Of a stretch of 64,000 nt of DNA, positions 23,796 to 36,116 are shown one piece after another (within the stretch, counting starts at the first letter, position 1; each line of letters begins with the position of its first letter). Under the pieces are notes generated by a model. It saw only the letters and a list, made by a program, of their open reading frames with translations, had not been told where the DNA came from and ran no database searches. Source of the DNA: Auricularia sp. M13 (Eukaryota; Basidiomycota; Agaricomycetes; Auriculariales; Auriculariaceae); the NCBI GenBank assembly GCA_037042915.1, contig CM073200.1:2848832-2912831 (forward strand), given 5' to 3'. Made by a program: the position numbers and the translations under genes.

Positions 23796-24229
23796 CACGG
23801 TCGTGCTTGATGTTATTCGCTTTTCTGTTTTGTTTCTGCTTGCTGGTATTTTTTGGGGGGTCCGTCTTGTCGCTGCACCTGCGCTGTATTCTGACATCCT
23901 GTATTATACTGAGGAATCTACCCGTGTCCTGCTACCTTCTAGAAATCCGCTCTGTCTCCCTGTGACATTGTGGTTTTCCGCAAATGACTATCCCCCGTAC
24001 ATATCGCCCGGAGCTCTGGGAGAATGGAAACGCAGGAAAGTGCAAGAAGAGGTTGCCCGAGCGAATTCTTGGCGCTGGTCCCGCTTCACGACCATCTACG
24101 CTCCCCACCAGCACCACCATCACCACCTTGAGAAGAAGGAAAGTGCTTGGGGGCATGTGGTGCTAAAGTGTTGAAGCGGCGACGGCTACTAGTCGTGCAG
24201 TACATATATCCGCCGGATTTTGGTGTAGT
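23796..24229. other. Intergenic, FCP1 3' region
   Basis: No coding signal I can support. An AT-rich stretch follows FCP1. Minus-strand frames here are an open continuation of the LRR relic beyond its recognisable part. Confidence 0.45.
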
Positions 24230-24769
24230 GGGGTTGAAGGTGACACCGCGCTGGTCCCTGACAAGCAGGTGTGCCAGCGCACACGCCGGTCGCGCAAGCC
24301 GTTCCTCGCCGGGGGGGTCGGGAGGCCGCTCGCAGCTGTCGTAGACACCTTTGAGACGCAGAATCCGCAGCGCCGGAGCTAATGAGAGCAGTAGGAAGAA
24401 CGATGCGAGGTCCAACCGACCATCGAATGCCACATCCAGCGTATGCAGCCGAGTCAAGGCCCAATGTGCAGTCAGTTGGGAGATGCTAAGGCTGCTGAAC
24501 CCCGAGAGGGCCCATTCTGGCAATGTCAGGCTTTGCAGGCAGCAGAGCAGAACGATGACGAAGAGCTCGTCCAGAATCCCCTCCGAGTCAGCATCGACGT
24601 CGAGGTTGCGTGGTTGCCAAGGAACACAGATGCCAATACAGTCGGCATTGCAACAAGTGCAGTCATCGCCTGCAGTTTCGATGTGAGAATAAGGGTAGTA
24701 CGAGCTGCAACTCGGAGAACAGAACAGAAGGCACGATGCGCAGTTTACCGCTGAGGTAGACTCGTTCAA
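24230..24769 (-). pseudogene. Relic of the leucine-rich-repeat family of 58-61 kb
   Basis: A minus-strand frame resembles the middle of the two intact LRR genes at 58706 and 59996. Shared features are ILDELFVIVLLCCLQSLTLP, LASFFLLLSLAPALRILRLKGVY and RLARPACALAHLLVRD, matching LLLSAMPRLKVLHIGEVY and RPACSLTTLSV in the intact copies. The N-terminal start and the C-terminal half are missing. It is wedged between FCP1 and the vezatin-like gene. I read it as a truncated, dispersed copy. Confidence 0.65.
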
Positions 24770-24954
24770 CGCTCAGCGGTCAGATACAGCCCGTTCTCAT
24801 AGCATTATACGCCAGTGCTGTGTTGAACGGGCTCCTGACCAACGCGACGGAAAGCAAACATGCGGGCGCGCCGGAGAAAGCCGTTGTCCGTCTCTCTCCT
24901 CCTCCCTGTCCGTCCCTCTTCCCGCTGTCTCGTCGGTGCTGGCGCTCGCAGTCA

Positions 24955-27900
24955 ATGGCCGAGGCTGTATTCGAGGATGGCGACGAACACCCGATTGAAG
25001 CGTATTTGAGGGGTAAGCGCCGCCCGCCCGTTGCTAGGCCGTTTCTCAACTGGACGCGATCGCAGAGACCTCGCTCGACGATGCCGCGCTCGTCCCCGGC
25101 GGTCTCGATTCGTTCAAAAGAGACGAGGACCCGTTCAGCGCCGACAGCCTGCCCGCAAGAGCCGTCCAGTCTGTGCTCAAAGTCCGTCCAAGCTCTATCC
25201 CTTAGCGCGTGCTAGCTAACCCGGCCCGCCCAGCTGCTTCAACCACTCATGCCCGTACATACCCAGCATTCCACCACCGCTCAGCGCGAGCTCGTGGAGC
25301 GGCTTAAATACTTAATTATCTCTTCGTCGCTGCTCTCGACTTCGCTCGCAACCCATGGCCAGCGCCGGTCGTCAGGATGGCGCACCCCGTCCCTGTCCAC
25401 GTCCTTTCCCGGCCCTCCCAGCGCCGACAGCAAGCGCATAGAGCAGCCGCCAACATGGTCGCCGTTCGCCGTTGCCGTAGTAGCAGCAGGGCCCCTTGCT
25501 CTCATGGCTGGTCATTTCGGGCTCGCCATAGTCTTTGCCCTGGTCTATGCCATCGCGCACTCCATATCCCGCACCCACAGCCCGCGTAGCTCGCGCCCGC
25601 CGTCGCATCTCGTCCAGGTTTGCACCTGCCGCGCCATCACGGACGCGCGATGGCTAATTTCACTCCGCAGACTATCGCGTCTCTCGAGGCACTAATAGCC
25701 GCCGGTGCCCACTGGGATTCCGTCGTCCAGGCTGGCTTCGCCGTGCTCGACAAGGAGGAGCGCAGGTGCGTCGACTGCTATGATCCCGACCGTTCACTCA
25801 ATTTTGGGCCGCAGCATCGCTTCGTCGCCCACGGCCGCCGACGCGCAAGTCTCGCTTCGCGTAACGCTTAATTCCACGCTTACCACGACGCAATTACAAT
25901 GCGACAATATCCGCAACCTCTTCTCCCCCCTGACGTCCCCCACAGCCCTCTCCCAGCTTTCCGAGATGTACGCCCCGCCTGCCACGAAGCCCTCTGTATT
26001 GTCTTTGTCTACGCTCGCATCACGACCCATGTCCCCCGATTTTCCGCGCCTTTACCACCTCTCCAGCGGCCGCTCGCAGGCGCGGAGACTCGCCTCGCAT
26101 TCGTTCGAGTCGCTCTCCCATGCACGCGGCCAAAGCATGTCGGCCACCATGACGCGCGCTAACCGCGCGTCATGGTACGGCTCGTCCCCTTCCGCGGGAT
26201 CGCTCTCGTCGGCGCACATGTCTGGAGTGTCGACCATGCCGCATTCGCCACTGTCACGAAAAGACAGGCGGCGCTCGGCGTTGCCGTCGCTCTTCGTCGG
26301 TGCCCAGCCCTGGCAAGGGCCAGCGCGGCGCGACGTTGACGCGGCTGAGACGTCTTCTCTGCCATCGTCTTCGCCGCACACCAAAGATGATCTGTTCTCG
26401 AGGCCAACCGACATGCTCTCGCGCCGCCATTCGGCTCGTGCAGGGTTATCGCCCAGCTCGCACCGCTTCATGAACTCGAGCATCTCTGAGCACCCGCACC
26501 ACGCGCACATTCCACTTGCGCCGGCGCCGCTGCTTTTGCCTGGACCTGTACCTCGCTCCCCCGGCAGGCAAATCTCGCCGTCACCGTCGCCCTCGAGCTC
26601 GCGCTTTACAACCATCCCGCGCTCGACACCGACAAGTTCGCTTGCCGGGCTTCGGAACACGCTCGACGCGACCCTGGCCAGCCGGCGCTATACTGCCGCG
26701 CATCTGCTTGCGCTGCGCTTCGACGGCGACCCCGAGGAGGAGGAAGACGACTTTGTTCTCGTGCCGGAAGAGCGCGACGATGCGACCTACTGGGAGGACG
26801 TGCGCTCCGTCATCGACCTCATGACTTCGGCGCTTGAAGACGCGTCGCTCCGCATGGTGGACGCGCTAGAGGAGAGCGAGCGCGAGGCGGCGTATGTCGC
26901 GCAGCCGTCGCCTGTGTCAAGCTCCCTGGCCGATCTGCCCGCGGAGCCGCCGGCGTCCGTGTCCTTTGCCGACAGGCTGCTGTTCCCGCCTGGCTTGCAC
27001 CCGTCGCCGGGCGACTCGTTCGCGCCGGGGCCGTCCAACCTTGCAAGACTCGCCGGCCATATGGACAGCATTGTGGAGTCGGTTGGACATGTCAAGGAGC
27101 ATCTCTCTGAGCTGGCCGACGTGTTACGCGCGTACCAGCAAGCACAACTCGGCGCGGACGAGGATCTACCGCCAGCTAATGTGCACGGCACACCGGACGC
27201 GCTGCGGTCGCGCGCGCTGACGGTGTACGAGCGGCTGCGGAGCGAGATCGGGATGAGCCTGCGCGAGTGCGAGCGCAGCCGGGCGCCGCTGCAGAACGCG
27301 CTGTGGCCGCCGACGCGCACGCGCACGAGCGCGAGCCTGTCGAGCGGCGGCGGCGGGCGGCGGAGTTTCGAGGACGCGCCGGAGCTGACCAACTCCGAGG
27401 GGTCGGCGTCGTCGTGCGACTCGCACGACTCGCCGGGCCCGCCGCGCGCGCCGGTGCTCCTGCCCGCGCCCGAGCTGGAGCTGCCGGGCTTCGCGGACGG
27501 CGGCGCGGACGACGCGACGGCGCACCTGCTGCGCGAGGCGAGCGCGGCGCATTTGCCGTCGCCCGGCATCGAGCAGGTGTTCGAGGCCGCGAGCTCGCCG
27601 ACGGTCGATATTCGCGGCGCGGACCGCGAGCGGTCGAAGCTGAGCCGCGCGGAGCGCATCGAGCTCGCCAAGGCGCGCAGGGAGCGCGACAGCGTGAAGC
27701 GGCAGAGCCTGATCGCGGCGCTGGGGTTCAACATCGACGGGCTGCCGACGAGCCCGACGAGCCCGACGTCGGAGCAGGGGCAGATGGTGGACCGCGAGGC
27801 GCGCGACTCGTGGGGGCCCGGGACGGAGGTCGTGCAGGAGCTCAAGGACGCCATTTGGCGGGTCGGCGAGCGCAAACGGCGGATGGCGGACGGGCAGGCT

Positions 27901-27993
27901 GCTGCTGCTGCGCCTGTCGCGCCGGCACGGTCGATATTAGAAAGCCGATGGTCGCCGGACGCTGCTGCGCCACCTGCTAGCGACTCGCAATAA
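24955..27993 (+). CDS. Vezatin-like (myosin-binding) membrane protein
   Basis: Five exons give 943 aa: 24955-25012, 25066-25181, 25234-25617, 25671-25765 and 25815-27993, with all phases matching. The N-terminus is acidic. ELVERLKYLIISSSLLS is followed by a long hydrophobic hairpin (FAVAVVAAGPLALMAGHFGLAIVFALVYAI region, about residues 140-170), suggesting two membrane passes. A Ser-rich linker then leads to predicted helices (DSIVESVGHVKEHLSELADV and ALTVYERLRSEIGMSLREC). This layout fits fungal vezatin/Inp2-type proteins that tether myosin to membranes such as peroxisomes. The assignment rests on layout more than on a diagnostic motif. The last exon is very GC rich. Confidence 0.55.
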
Positions 27994-28466
27994 GAGTCCA
28001 TCCCCCTCGGCCGGCGTCCCGCCAGCCAGCCAGCATCCGACATTGAGACAATCTGCACATACTTATCTTATTCCGTCTGTCGTATTTTACCCCCGCCCCG
28101 CACGCGCGCGCCCGTCACGCTCATTCAGTCGTCCCTGCCACTCTCGCTCTCGCTCTCGTCTGCAATTTCCCTTCCATCCATCTCTGCGGTTGACTTGGGT
28201 TGTTGGTCGGTTTTTACTGCCCCCTTGCATCCTTCACTTCTCCCCCGCACCTACACTTTTTCTTACACACACAGCCTCGGAGTACAGTACAGGAAATTGT
28301 TACGAACACGCAACATTAGTATAGCATTTGCATGCACGTTGGTTCGGATGTACAGTTTATGTCCGACGGAGATCAGCGTACGTCATCGAGGCAGCAGCCC
28401 GACTCGTGCCACTGGCAGCGCGTTGCACTCCGCCCTCTGCTCTCCTGCTCTTGCTCCCCGCCCTCG
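27994..28466 (+). other. Intergenic, pyrimidine-rich promoter of NPC2-like gene
   Basis: C/T-rich tract around 28100-28260 without a gene. Likely 3' UTR of the vezatin-like gene and promoter of the NPC2-like gene. Confidence 0.45.
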
Positions 28467-29035
28467 ATGCTCAGAATACTGTTCTTTGCCGCCCTCGCGC
28501 TCGCGCTGCCGTCGCAGCTGCAGCTCCCGCTTCTGTCGCCGTCGGCGGCGCTGGGGCCCAACATCGACCTGACGGACTGCGGCACGGACGCGGACTGGTT
28601 CAAGCTGGACAGCATAGCGGCGGACCCGTACCCGCCGCGCGCGGGCGAGAACGTGACGGTCACGGCGGCGGGCACGGTGTACAAGACGATCGAGGAGGGC
28701 GCGTGGCTCTCGGTGACGGTCAAGCTGGGGCTCGTCAAGGTGCTCACGCAGCGCGTCGACGTGTGCCAGCAGCTGCGCGAGTCGTCCGACGACGTGCGGT
28801 GCCCCGTCGAGAAGGGCGTGTACAACGTCGAGACCGTCGTGCCCATCCCCGGCGTCGCGCCTATGGGTCCGTCTTTTTTCTTTCTTATTTTTATTCAATA
28901 TTTAACTTACTTTTCTTTGCAGGCAAATACAAGATCGAGACGCGCGGATACTCGGCCGACGGGCTGGACGAGCCTGACCTGACGTGCGTCGACGTTGCGC
29001 TGCAGCTGCGCCCCGTCCGGCCGCACAAGAATTGA
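28467..29035 (+). CDS. ML-domain lipid-binding protein, NPC2-like
   Basis: Two exons (28467-28866 and 28923-29035) give 170 aa. A signal peptide (MLRILFFAALALALPS) is followed by an ML domain of the size typical for NPC2/phosphatidylglycerol-phosphatidylinositol transfer proteins. Cysteines are in the expected places: LTDCG, DVCQQL, DVRCPVEKG and LTCVDV. The PVEKGVYNVE segment and the final YSADGLDEPDLTCVDV strand are characteristic. It is expected to bind sterol or phospholipid in the vacuole or secretory path. An ATG further upstream in frame at about 28332 would spoil the signal peptide, so 28467 is preferred. Confidence 0.88.
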
Positions 29036-29252
29036 TTCTTTTTTCTTGTCACTGACTGACGACGCCCATGCCATGCCAATGTATATTAAGTTCACACGGT
29101 CCTGATAGATTCACGATTCACGCCTGTCTCAAGTCGCCGTCGCCGGTGTCAGTCCGGGCGGTAGGGAGTGATTCCCGGGCCCGGACGCGATTTAAAGCTC
29201 CACGTCAGCCGGCGTATACTGCTTAACCTCTTCCATCCCTTCAACGGCCACG

Positions 29253-30368
29253 ATGCGCACGGCAACGGCGACGATAGTGCTTGCGCTGGCGAGCGTGGCG
29301 AGCGCCGGCCTGTTCCCCGCCAGCGGGCCCGTCAAAATGCTGGACGCGACGACGTGGAAGAAGACGATGCGCGAGGAGGTGCGCGCCGCTCCGCTCCTGC
29401 GTATCCCGCTCACGCGACGACGACGCAGCGCGCAGCGGTCGTGGCGTTCGTCGCGCCGTGGTGCGGGCACTGCCAGCGCATGGCGCCCGAGCTGACGCAG
29501 GTCGCGCGCGGGCTCGACCCGCTCGTGCCCGTGTACGCCGTCGACTGCGACGCGGAGGCCAACAAGCAGCTGTGCGCCCAGCAGATGATCAAGGGCTTCC
29601 CCACCGTCAAGGTGCGTCCGCTGCCCGCTCCCCCGCACTCTCGACGGCGCTGACCGTCCGCCTGCCTGTATGCAGATGTTCCCGCGCGGGATCAAGGTGC
29701 CGCCGCAGGAGTTCCAGATGGAGCGCACGGCGCAGAATTTGTTCATGTGGGTCTCGCGCAGCATCCCCGCCAAGATCGCGCGCCCGAAACGCGCGTGGGG
29801 CATCTCCAAGTGGAAGTTCGACGTGCGTTCTCCATGTCGTCGTCGTTCCCACTGCACGCGATACTTACTTACTGTTACTGTTACTGTAGAACCGCGACGC
29901 GCCGCGCGCGATCCTGCTGAACAAGCAGCAGCGCGTGCCGCTGCTGTGGAAGGTGCTCGCGAACAAGTACCACGACAAGATCAAGTTCGCCGTCGCGCGC
30001 GACCGCAAGGGCCTCGTCTCCAAGTCGCTCGGCTTCGACGTCGGCGGGAGCAAGGAGAGCAAGGTCATCGTCTTCCAGAATGGCAAGCTCGATAGCATAC
30101 TGTACCAAGGTACACATACTGCCCGTTTGCCATGCGGGGATTGAGCTGACGGTTCGAAGGCACGATGAAGTACGACCCGCTCGTAGAGTTCTTGAACCAG
30201 CTGCTCAAAGACGAGCTGGACGTGTCTGCACATGCCGTCGGCGACAAGGAACTCGCCGCGCAGGGCGAGAAGGAGGATAAGGAGGCCGGGGACGACGACG
30301 ACGAGGATGAGGACGAGGGCGACAAGAAGAAGAAAAAGAGCAAGAGCAAAGCCAAGGAGGAGTTGTGA
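29253..30368 (+). CDS. Protein disulfide isomerase, MPD1-type
   Basis: Five exons (29253-29378, 29429-29611, 29676-29822, 29890-30109 and 30160-30368) give 294 aa. A signal peptide (ATIVLALASVASAG) is followed by one thioredoxin domain with the CGHC active site in FVAPWCGHCQRMAP and the cis-Pro segment KGFPTVK. The C-terminal half resembles an inactive thioredoxin fold (KFAVARDRKGL, KVIVFQNGKL) and ends in an Asp/Glu then Lys-rich tail. It is an endoplasmic reticulum oxidoreductase helping disulfide formation. I see no KDEL/HDEL at the end (it ends KAKEEL), so retention may be loose. Confidence 0.9.
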
Positions 30369-30739
30369 TCTCCCTCCCTCCCTCCTGGCTGCCCCTTCTT
30401 GTATCTCGGATTCTGGACTTGTATTTGTGCAGTGTGCGTTCGCGGCTATATATCTAAAGATGAGCATAGAGGTACCTGTGTCCGACTGACCTTCGCCGCG
30501 GAGAACAGTGGCAATGCGCATTACAGATGCAACCCTGCCTGCTACCCCTCTCGCATGTCGACAATATCAATGGGCCCTACCCAGAGGAATTATCTCTGTA
30601 CAGGTCATCGCCGGTGTAAACGGTGCACAGGCTGCACGGCCTGCGATGCCCGACGACCGCCCTTAAAAGCATCGCCAGGTTCGCACTTGTCCTCACTTCC
30701 AGTTCCACTTCTTTTTCCCTTTCTTCTCACCTGGGCCTG
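30369..30739 (+). other. Intergenic between PDI and GH27-like gene
   Basis: No coding feature I can support. Likely 3' UTR and promoter sequence. Confidence 0.45.
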
Positions 30740-32533
30740 ATGGCTTTTTCTTTTATTTTCTGCCTGGCGTTGGCGCTGACAACCCGCGCCGCTCCGTTGA
30801 ACTCGTCTTTTATTGGAATCCGCGCCGAGCCCGCCACCAGCACCATTTACGTCCCCTTCTACGACGCGACGGCCAATAAGCATACAAGCCCCGCGCGAGG
30901 CTGGAATACGTTCGGCTTGCAGGCGAATAAGGACCTGTATGCTTCCGCCGGCTTCGACTTCAACGACTACCACTGTACGCCGCGTCTCCCGTCCTCCGAA
31001 TTCAATTGCGCGCCTGATGCCCGCGCGAAGTCGCTCAGCAATGCGACAACATGGTCCCGCGGGAGGGCTACGACTACATATGCAGCATCGACTCGGGCTG
31101 GTCCGCCAACGGCGGCGACGTCTTCGCGCGCATCGTGCCCGACCCGGCCGTGTTCAGCTGGTTCGGCTTCGAGGGCCTCGCGGAGCATCTGCACGCCAAG
31201 GGCCTGAAGCTCGGTGTGTACCTGCTCCCTGGGGCGTTCGAGAGCGACAAGGATACGGTCATCGAGGTACGCCAGTAGCCTCGCGGTGAATGCATGCAGC
31301 CGCCGCGACTGACTCGCGAAATGCGGTCGATAGGGGACCAACGTCAAGCTCGGCGACGTGCTCGACTTTGACCAGCCCTGGTTCAGCTTGCGGCGCGCGT
31401 TCAAGTGGGACGCGCCGGGCGTGCAGGAGTGGCACGACTCGGTCATCAAGCACCTCGCCTCGCTGTGCGTCCCATTGCACACCGTGAGAGCTCCCAGGCG
31501 CACCTAACACCCGAATAGCGGCGTCGACATGATCAAGCTGGACTACCTGACGCCCGGCAGCCCGGACGCCGGGCAGGACCTGCCGGCGGACATGAGCCCC
31601 GCGGCGACGCTGTTCCACAACGCCATCCTGCGGCACGGCACCGGCATGCGGCTCGACCTCTCCTGGAAGCTCTCGCGCGAGCAGCCGTACTGGGCGACGT
31701 GGCAGGCGAGCGCGGACTCGCTGCGCCTCGACCAGGACGTCAACAACGGCGGCGCGCGCACGTTCACCGCGTGGCGCACCGTGCAGCGCGCCATCGAGAA
31801 CTACCGCAGCTTCATCAACCAGCAGGTGCTCGACCAGACGCGCTGGGGCACGGGGTGAGTGTCGAATCTTCCTCCGAGTCTCTTCTCTAGCGTGACCGTC
31901 CGAATCAGCATCCACATCCGCCCGGATATGGACAACACATACGTCGGGAACCCGGAGTCCGTCTCCGGCCTGACGGACGTGCAGCGGTACACGATGGCCA
32001 TCCACTGGGTCGGCGCGGGCGCGAACCTCATCACGGGCTCGGACCTGACGCACCTGGACGATCTCGGCCGCACGCTGCTGTACGACGCCGAGTTCATGGA
32101 CGTCGCCGCCTTCACAAGGTGCGCTCTCCCTCTCCCCGTCGCGCGCCCAGGCTGAGCAGCGCGCAGCCAATGGCCCATGCAGCCGCGCAACCCGGACAGC
32201 GCATCGAATGCCACGCCCGGCGGGCCAGACGCGCTGCAGACGCAGGCGTGGATATCCGGGCCCAACCCGGAGGGCACCGCCGTCGTCGTGCTGGCGAACT
32301 ACGGCCCGGACGAGGGAAACGGCGGCTTCGGGACGGGCGACGGCGATGTGAAGCTCGTGAGCGTCCGGCTCGACACGCTCGGCATCGGCGGTCAGAGCTG
32401 GAACGTGCGGCGCGTGCTTGGCGGCGGCGGGCATGGCGGCGAGGACCATTCGGATATTGGGGTCGCCGCTGAGAAGCTCGAGTCGTGGCTTGGGCCTGGC
32501 GAGAGCGTCATGTACAAGCTGCAGAAGGTGTAG
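30740..32533 (+). CDS. Secreted glycoside hydrolase, GH27 alpha-galactosidase-like
   Basis: Six exons (30740-30974, 31031-31266, 31334-31464, 31519-31854, 31909-32118 and 32167-32533) give 504 aa with consistent phases. The N-terminus is a signal peptide (FIFCLALALTTRAAP). A TIM-barrel start is seen in ARGWNTFGLQAN, followed by CDNMVPREGYDY, SIDSGW, LKLGVYLLPG and GVDMIKLDYL, where the Asp is the likely nucleophile. The later RPDMDNTYVG may supply the acid/base. LQTQAWISGPN opens the C-terminal beta domain. Clan GH-D enzymes remove terminal galactose or related sugars. The exact substrate cannot be told from sequence alone. Confidence 0.82.
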
Positions 32534-33450
32534 GAGAGCCAGCATTTGACTGTTGTGTTATTGTTATAGTGCCCTTTATCCCATTCATATTTTCAATGAC
32601 GTTGTGCACGCCCTAGAAGGTCCATCGCCCATGTGATGAACGGCCCGCCGTTTGGAAAGGCAGACGCGATGTCCAGGAGCAGTCAGTTCGTGGGGAGTAA
32701 GTTTGTAAGGGAGTAAGAGTCGCTGCCCCTCTGGGACACGCCACACAGTCTGATGCGCAGGGATGAAGACCAAGCGAAGCATCGGTGCTGACGACAATGC
32801 GGACATGGTCGAAGCCCCTATCATTCGGTAAGGGTCGCGAAATTCAAGAACGACAGGAAAACGTCGACAGCAAGCAGGTCTTCAGTTCTTTTGTGGCCTT
32901 GGTCCACGCTTTCATCACTAGCAGCAGGTTGGAATGTGTGTTCTGGAGGTGAGAACATAACAAGCATGTGCACGTTCGATGTCGAAGCCAGGGAGCTGCC
33001 AGAGGAGAATGAGGGAGGTCGCGTGCTGGAAAGAAAGGCCTGGCACACAGAGCGCAAGCTGGCGCGGGGCATGGCAAGGTCACACCGGACATGGATACAG
33101 GGTGCAACACTGCAAGTGAGGGCAAGAGCCAGGTTGGCGGAGTTCTACCGTCACACTTTGCAAGCCAGTCTGCCTGGCACTGGCATGTTTCTTCCAATCG
33201 AAGGTGTTTATGAGACCCCTGCAGCATCGAAACCGCATAGCTAGGATTTTTATAGCTGGCCGGGCAGGTGTTGTCATCAGGCGATGCGGCCAGTCGCCCC
33301 ATCACAGCCCCGCCAGCTCATGGGAACAGATATCAGCGTCGTTGACGGCCGACGCCATCCATCTCTTTCTCTTTCGCATTCCTCTTCGCCCATACCCTTT
33401 ACCTGTTCAATTCTCCTTCATCCTGTTCATTTTGCTCTCTTGCTGTTGCC
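32534..33450. other. Intergenic, no supported gene
   Basis: About 900 bp. Short frames exist on both strands (for example minus 32585-32824 and plus 32891-33244), but none has a recognisable domain or a clean splice structure. A C/T-rich tract at 33355-33430 probably belongs to the promoter of the next gene. Confidence 0.4.
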
Positions 33451-34138
33451 ATGCAGCACGCCGACGCGGTCGACAGCCTGCCCTCTTATCCTGTGAGTTC
33501 GGATTGCTCGGCCTCGGTCCCTGAACGCCGTTCTCACGACTTGCAGGATTCGTTGGACAATGAGAAACCCCCATCTCTCATTCAGGAGAAGTGGGCTGAC
33601 ATAGAGGCGACGTGAGTCCCGTCTGTGCGTCGAGGAGCGTTGCATTGACACAGTGCCGCAGACTCCCGCCGTACGAGGAGCGCAAGCCGCGGAGCATCCG
33701 CCCGCGCATTCGCTCGCGCAAGCAGTGTCTCCGCATTGCGTTCATCCTCTGCTTCATCATCTTCCTCATCACCCCAGCAACGGTCCTCGGATGTGTGTAC
33801 GGTCTGCGCTCGCAGCACAAGACTCAGGACGCAGCCCCTGCCCCTTCGAGCGCACCTCAGTCCGCTCCCGTCATGCCTCCAAACCCTTCGGATGGCGCCA
33901 TTGCTACGGGTGCCGATGGCAAACCTGTCAGAGGACCCATGGGCTTCGGCAGTACGTGGACCATGCCTTCTCCTGCCGACTGCGTCGGGCTCACCGTCGC
34001 GTCACAGCTTCCACGATCCCACCTGCCGCCTCTGCGACCAAGCCCCCAGGCTTTGAAATCGACCCACGCCCAACTACGACGAGCAAGAGTTCGAACAACG
34101 ACAACGACTCTGCTAAAGACGCTCCGGAGCGCGGCTAG
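33451..34138 (+). CDS. Small single-pass membrane protein of unknown function
   Basis: Four exons (33451-33492, 33547-33611, 33662-33951 and 34008-34138) give 175 aa with matching phases. A short cytoplasmic-looking N-terminus has LPPYEERKPRS and a run of Arg residues. One strong transmembrane helix follows (AFILCFIIFLITPATVLGCV, about residues 55-75). A Pro/Ala/Ser-rich, low-complexity C-terminal half completes it. The positive-inside pattern suggests the C-terminus faces outward or into a lumen. I do not recognise a family. Reading through the last intron gives a longer, less plausible tail. Confidence 0.6.
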
Positions 34139-34767
34139 TGCAGGCACAGCACTCCAGCGTCCGCTGCGGATGTCCCCGTTTCTCCCTTCCATCCACGATA
34201 TGCATTCGATTCATCCTGACTCCAAATTGTGGTAACTTATCTCATACCTTGATCTCCTTCGTTGTTCCAACACCCAGCAACGCCTCCCTGTGCCTCAGTG
34301 TACCACCAGCTGTAGCAATAACATGTTCATCGCATTTGCTGGTGCTGCAATTGGCATCCACGAGAGTCTGCAGGGCATCGAGGGCAATGTACGGTCAGGT
34401 TGGTAGTCTCGTCGTTCAGGGGGTTGATTGTGAGGCGCCGGCGATTGAGATAGATGATCATGATATGCAGTAAGTATCTGCCAGAGCACTTACCAGAACA
34501 CAAATCGCGACGAATTGCGATGAGTGATAGGACGCGAAGTATACGCGTATCGTTGCGCTGCCTACTCCTTTCCGGCGCTATGAGTTCCTGATACTTAGCA
34601 TAGGCGTCCAGCGATTTCCACCTGTCTTGTAGGACTAGTCTTCTCACTGTTAAGTTCACACAACGCTCCTCAATGGGCATTGGATTCATGTCTCCCGGCA
34701 CTCGGCACAGCGAGCGCATACTATGTTACACCTTCGGACATGACCCTCCCAAGTTTGCCGAGCCACT
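34139..34767. other. Intergenic between convergent genes
   Basis: About 630 bp holding the 3' ends of the membrane protein (+) and LysM gene A (-). I see nothing else I can support. Confidence 0.45.
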
Positions 34768-35507
34768 TTACTTGGGGCAGATCGGTTCGTCGGGAAAATA
34801 AGAGCAGCACTCCTCCACATTGGCGTAGCACCAGTTGTCGGTGACACAGTACTTTTTTCGCAAAGCATGTCAGCTCCCTAATGTGCGTGCCATGACGAGA
34901 ATGAGAGAACAGACCTCCTTTCCGACGATTACCTGGCACGACTCGTCCACGTTATCGTTGAGAGCGACGAACTGGTCGATGGTGAGGTTGAACAACGCCC
35001 GCAGGTTATCGCAGGAAGGTTCTGTTGCAACCGCCCACTTTTCGCAGGTTGGCGTGTACGCTGTCCGGTGATGTTAACCTCTCCTTGCCTAGACAAGCGC
35101 ACCAATCACTGACTATTGGTGCAAACGCGGGTGCCTATGGCCAGCTCGTTCCCATCGCCTGAGCTCGTTGTTACTCACATAAAATCAGGAATAAGCGACG
35201 GGGAACTCACAGACAAGTCCGGGGTTGTGAGCCAAAAGCCAGTCGATGGGAACGCCAATGCCGCTGGAGATAGTCTCGCACGTCTGTCCCGGACTGAAAG
35301 AAGGGTGAGGCTTCAAGCGCTGTCAACCCGGGTACGTGCGCTCTCACTGGTTGACGTTCCAAATGCCTGGAAAAGGACGAGTCAGAGCGTGAGTGAGAGG
35401 AAGCCACGTCGAGCCGCCGCACCTACGCATTGCTCACGCGGACCATCGGCAATGACGGTGGCGAAGACTGCACTCAGGAGCAGGAAGGGCGAGCTGAACA
35501 TGAACAT
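34768..35507 (-). CDS. Secreted LysM protein A (two LysM repeats)
   Basis: Six exons on the minus strand (35507-35438, 35366-35348, 35293-35211, 35158-35114, 35060-34915 and 34851-34768) give 148 aa. A signal peptide (FLLLSAVFATVIADG) leads into LysM 1 (WNVNHPGQTCETISSGIG, LLAHNPGLVC, LAIGTRVC) and LysM 2 (PSCDNLRALFNLTIDQFV, NDNVDESCQ). A Cys-rich tail follows (YCVTDNWC, EECCSYFPDEPIC). LysM modules bind chitin oligomers. In fungi such small secreted proteins act in cell-wall shielding or as effectors. The second exon is only 19 nt. It is a paralogue of LysM gene B with the same exon plan. Confidence 0.85.
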
Positions 35508-35871
35508 CGCTTCGAGCAGTCCGATAGAGTGAGTGAGGTCTATAATTCAGGGTGCCTGGATGCCTTTAAATGTTGAGCTGGCGGGCGGCACGGCCAGAAG
35601 GCCCCGGGTGTTCAGCACATGATGGCTTGAGCCAGCTTGGGTGCACCTCCGAGCCCGACAATTATCCAGCGCATGATATGAGGCCCCTTCCGTCGGCAGG
35701 CAAGTCTGAGGTAGCCCAACAACGTTGTTCGGCCACCGACGGTGTCAACAGCATAGCAGGATTGGAGGTCCGTACGGCCAGGACGGGGCCAGAAAAGCGC
35801 ACATATGACCGTAAAGAAGAAATAATAGGCGTAAGCATGCTGATACGGTGCAGGTGCATGACTGTAGTCTC
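35508..35871. other. LysM A upstream region
   Basis: Promoter side of LysM gene A. I see no supported coding sequence. Confidence 0.4.
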
Positions 35872-36116
35872 TCAGATGAGGTCTCGTCGGTCTGAATCTG
35901 GTCGAGATATCGACGGGATTTGCGCGTTACTGAAAATAGTGCGTAGCTTCCCCAAGAGATCTCGGGATCCCGATGATGAGTCTGCGAAGCGCTTGTAAGG
36001 GCTCGGGGCAAATGTCGAATTTGAATTGGGCGACTGAGAGTTGAACAAGAAGCGTCGCCGTCGGCGAATGAATTTCCTTGCCCACTTACCCGCAGACAGC
36101 ATACGCTCATATTCAT
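35872..36116 (-). CDS. Possible two-exon small protein
   Basis: Weak candidate of 62 aa. Exon 36116-36090 joins exon 36033-35872 through a GTAAGT...CTCTCAG interval. It is Ser/Arg rich, with no signal peptide and no recognised family. Reported only because the splice signals are good. It may be non-coding. Confidence 0.22.

Noticed and set aside
27267-27980. 237-codon Ala/Arg/Gly-rich plus-strand frame
   Set aside because: It is an out-of-frame shadow of the GC-rich last exon of the vezatin-like gene.
32585-33305. Overlapping frames on both strands as one or more small genes
   Set aside because: No recognisable domain and no coherent exon chain could be built.
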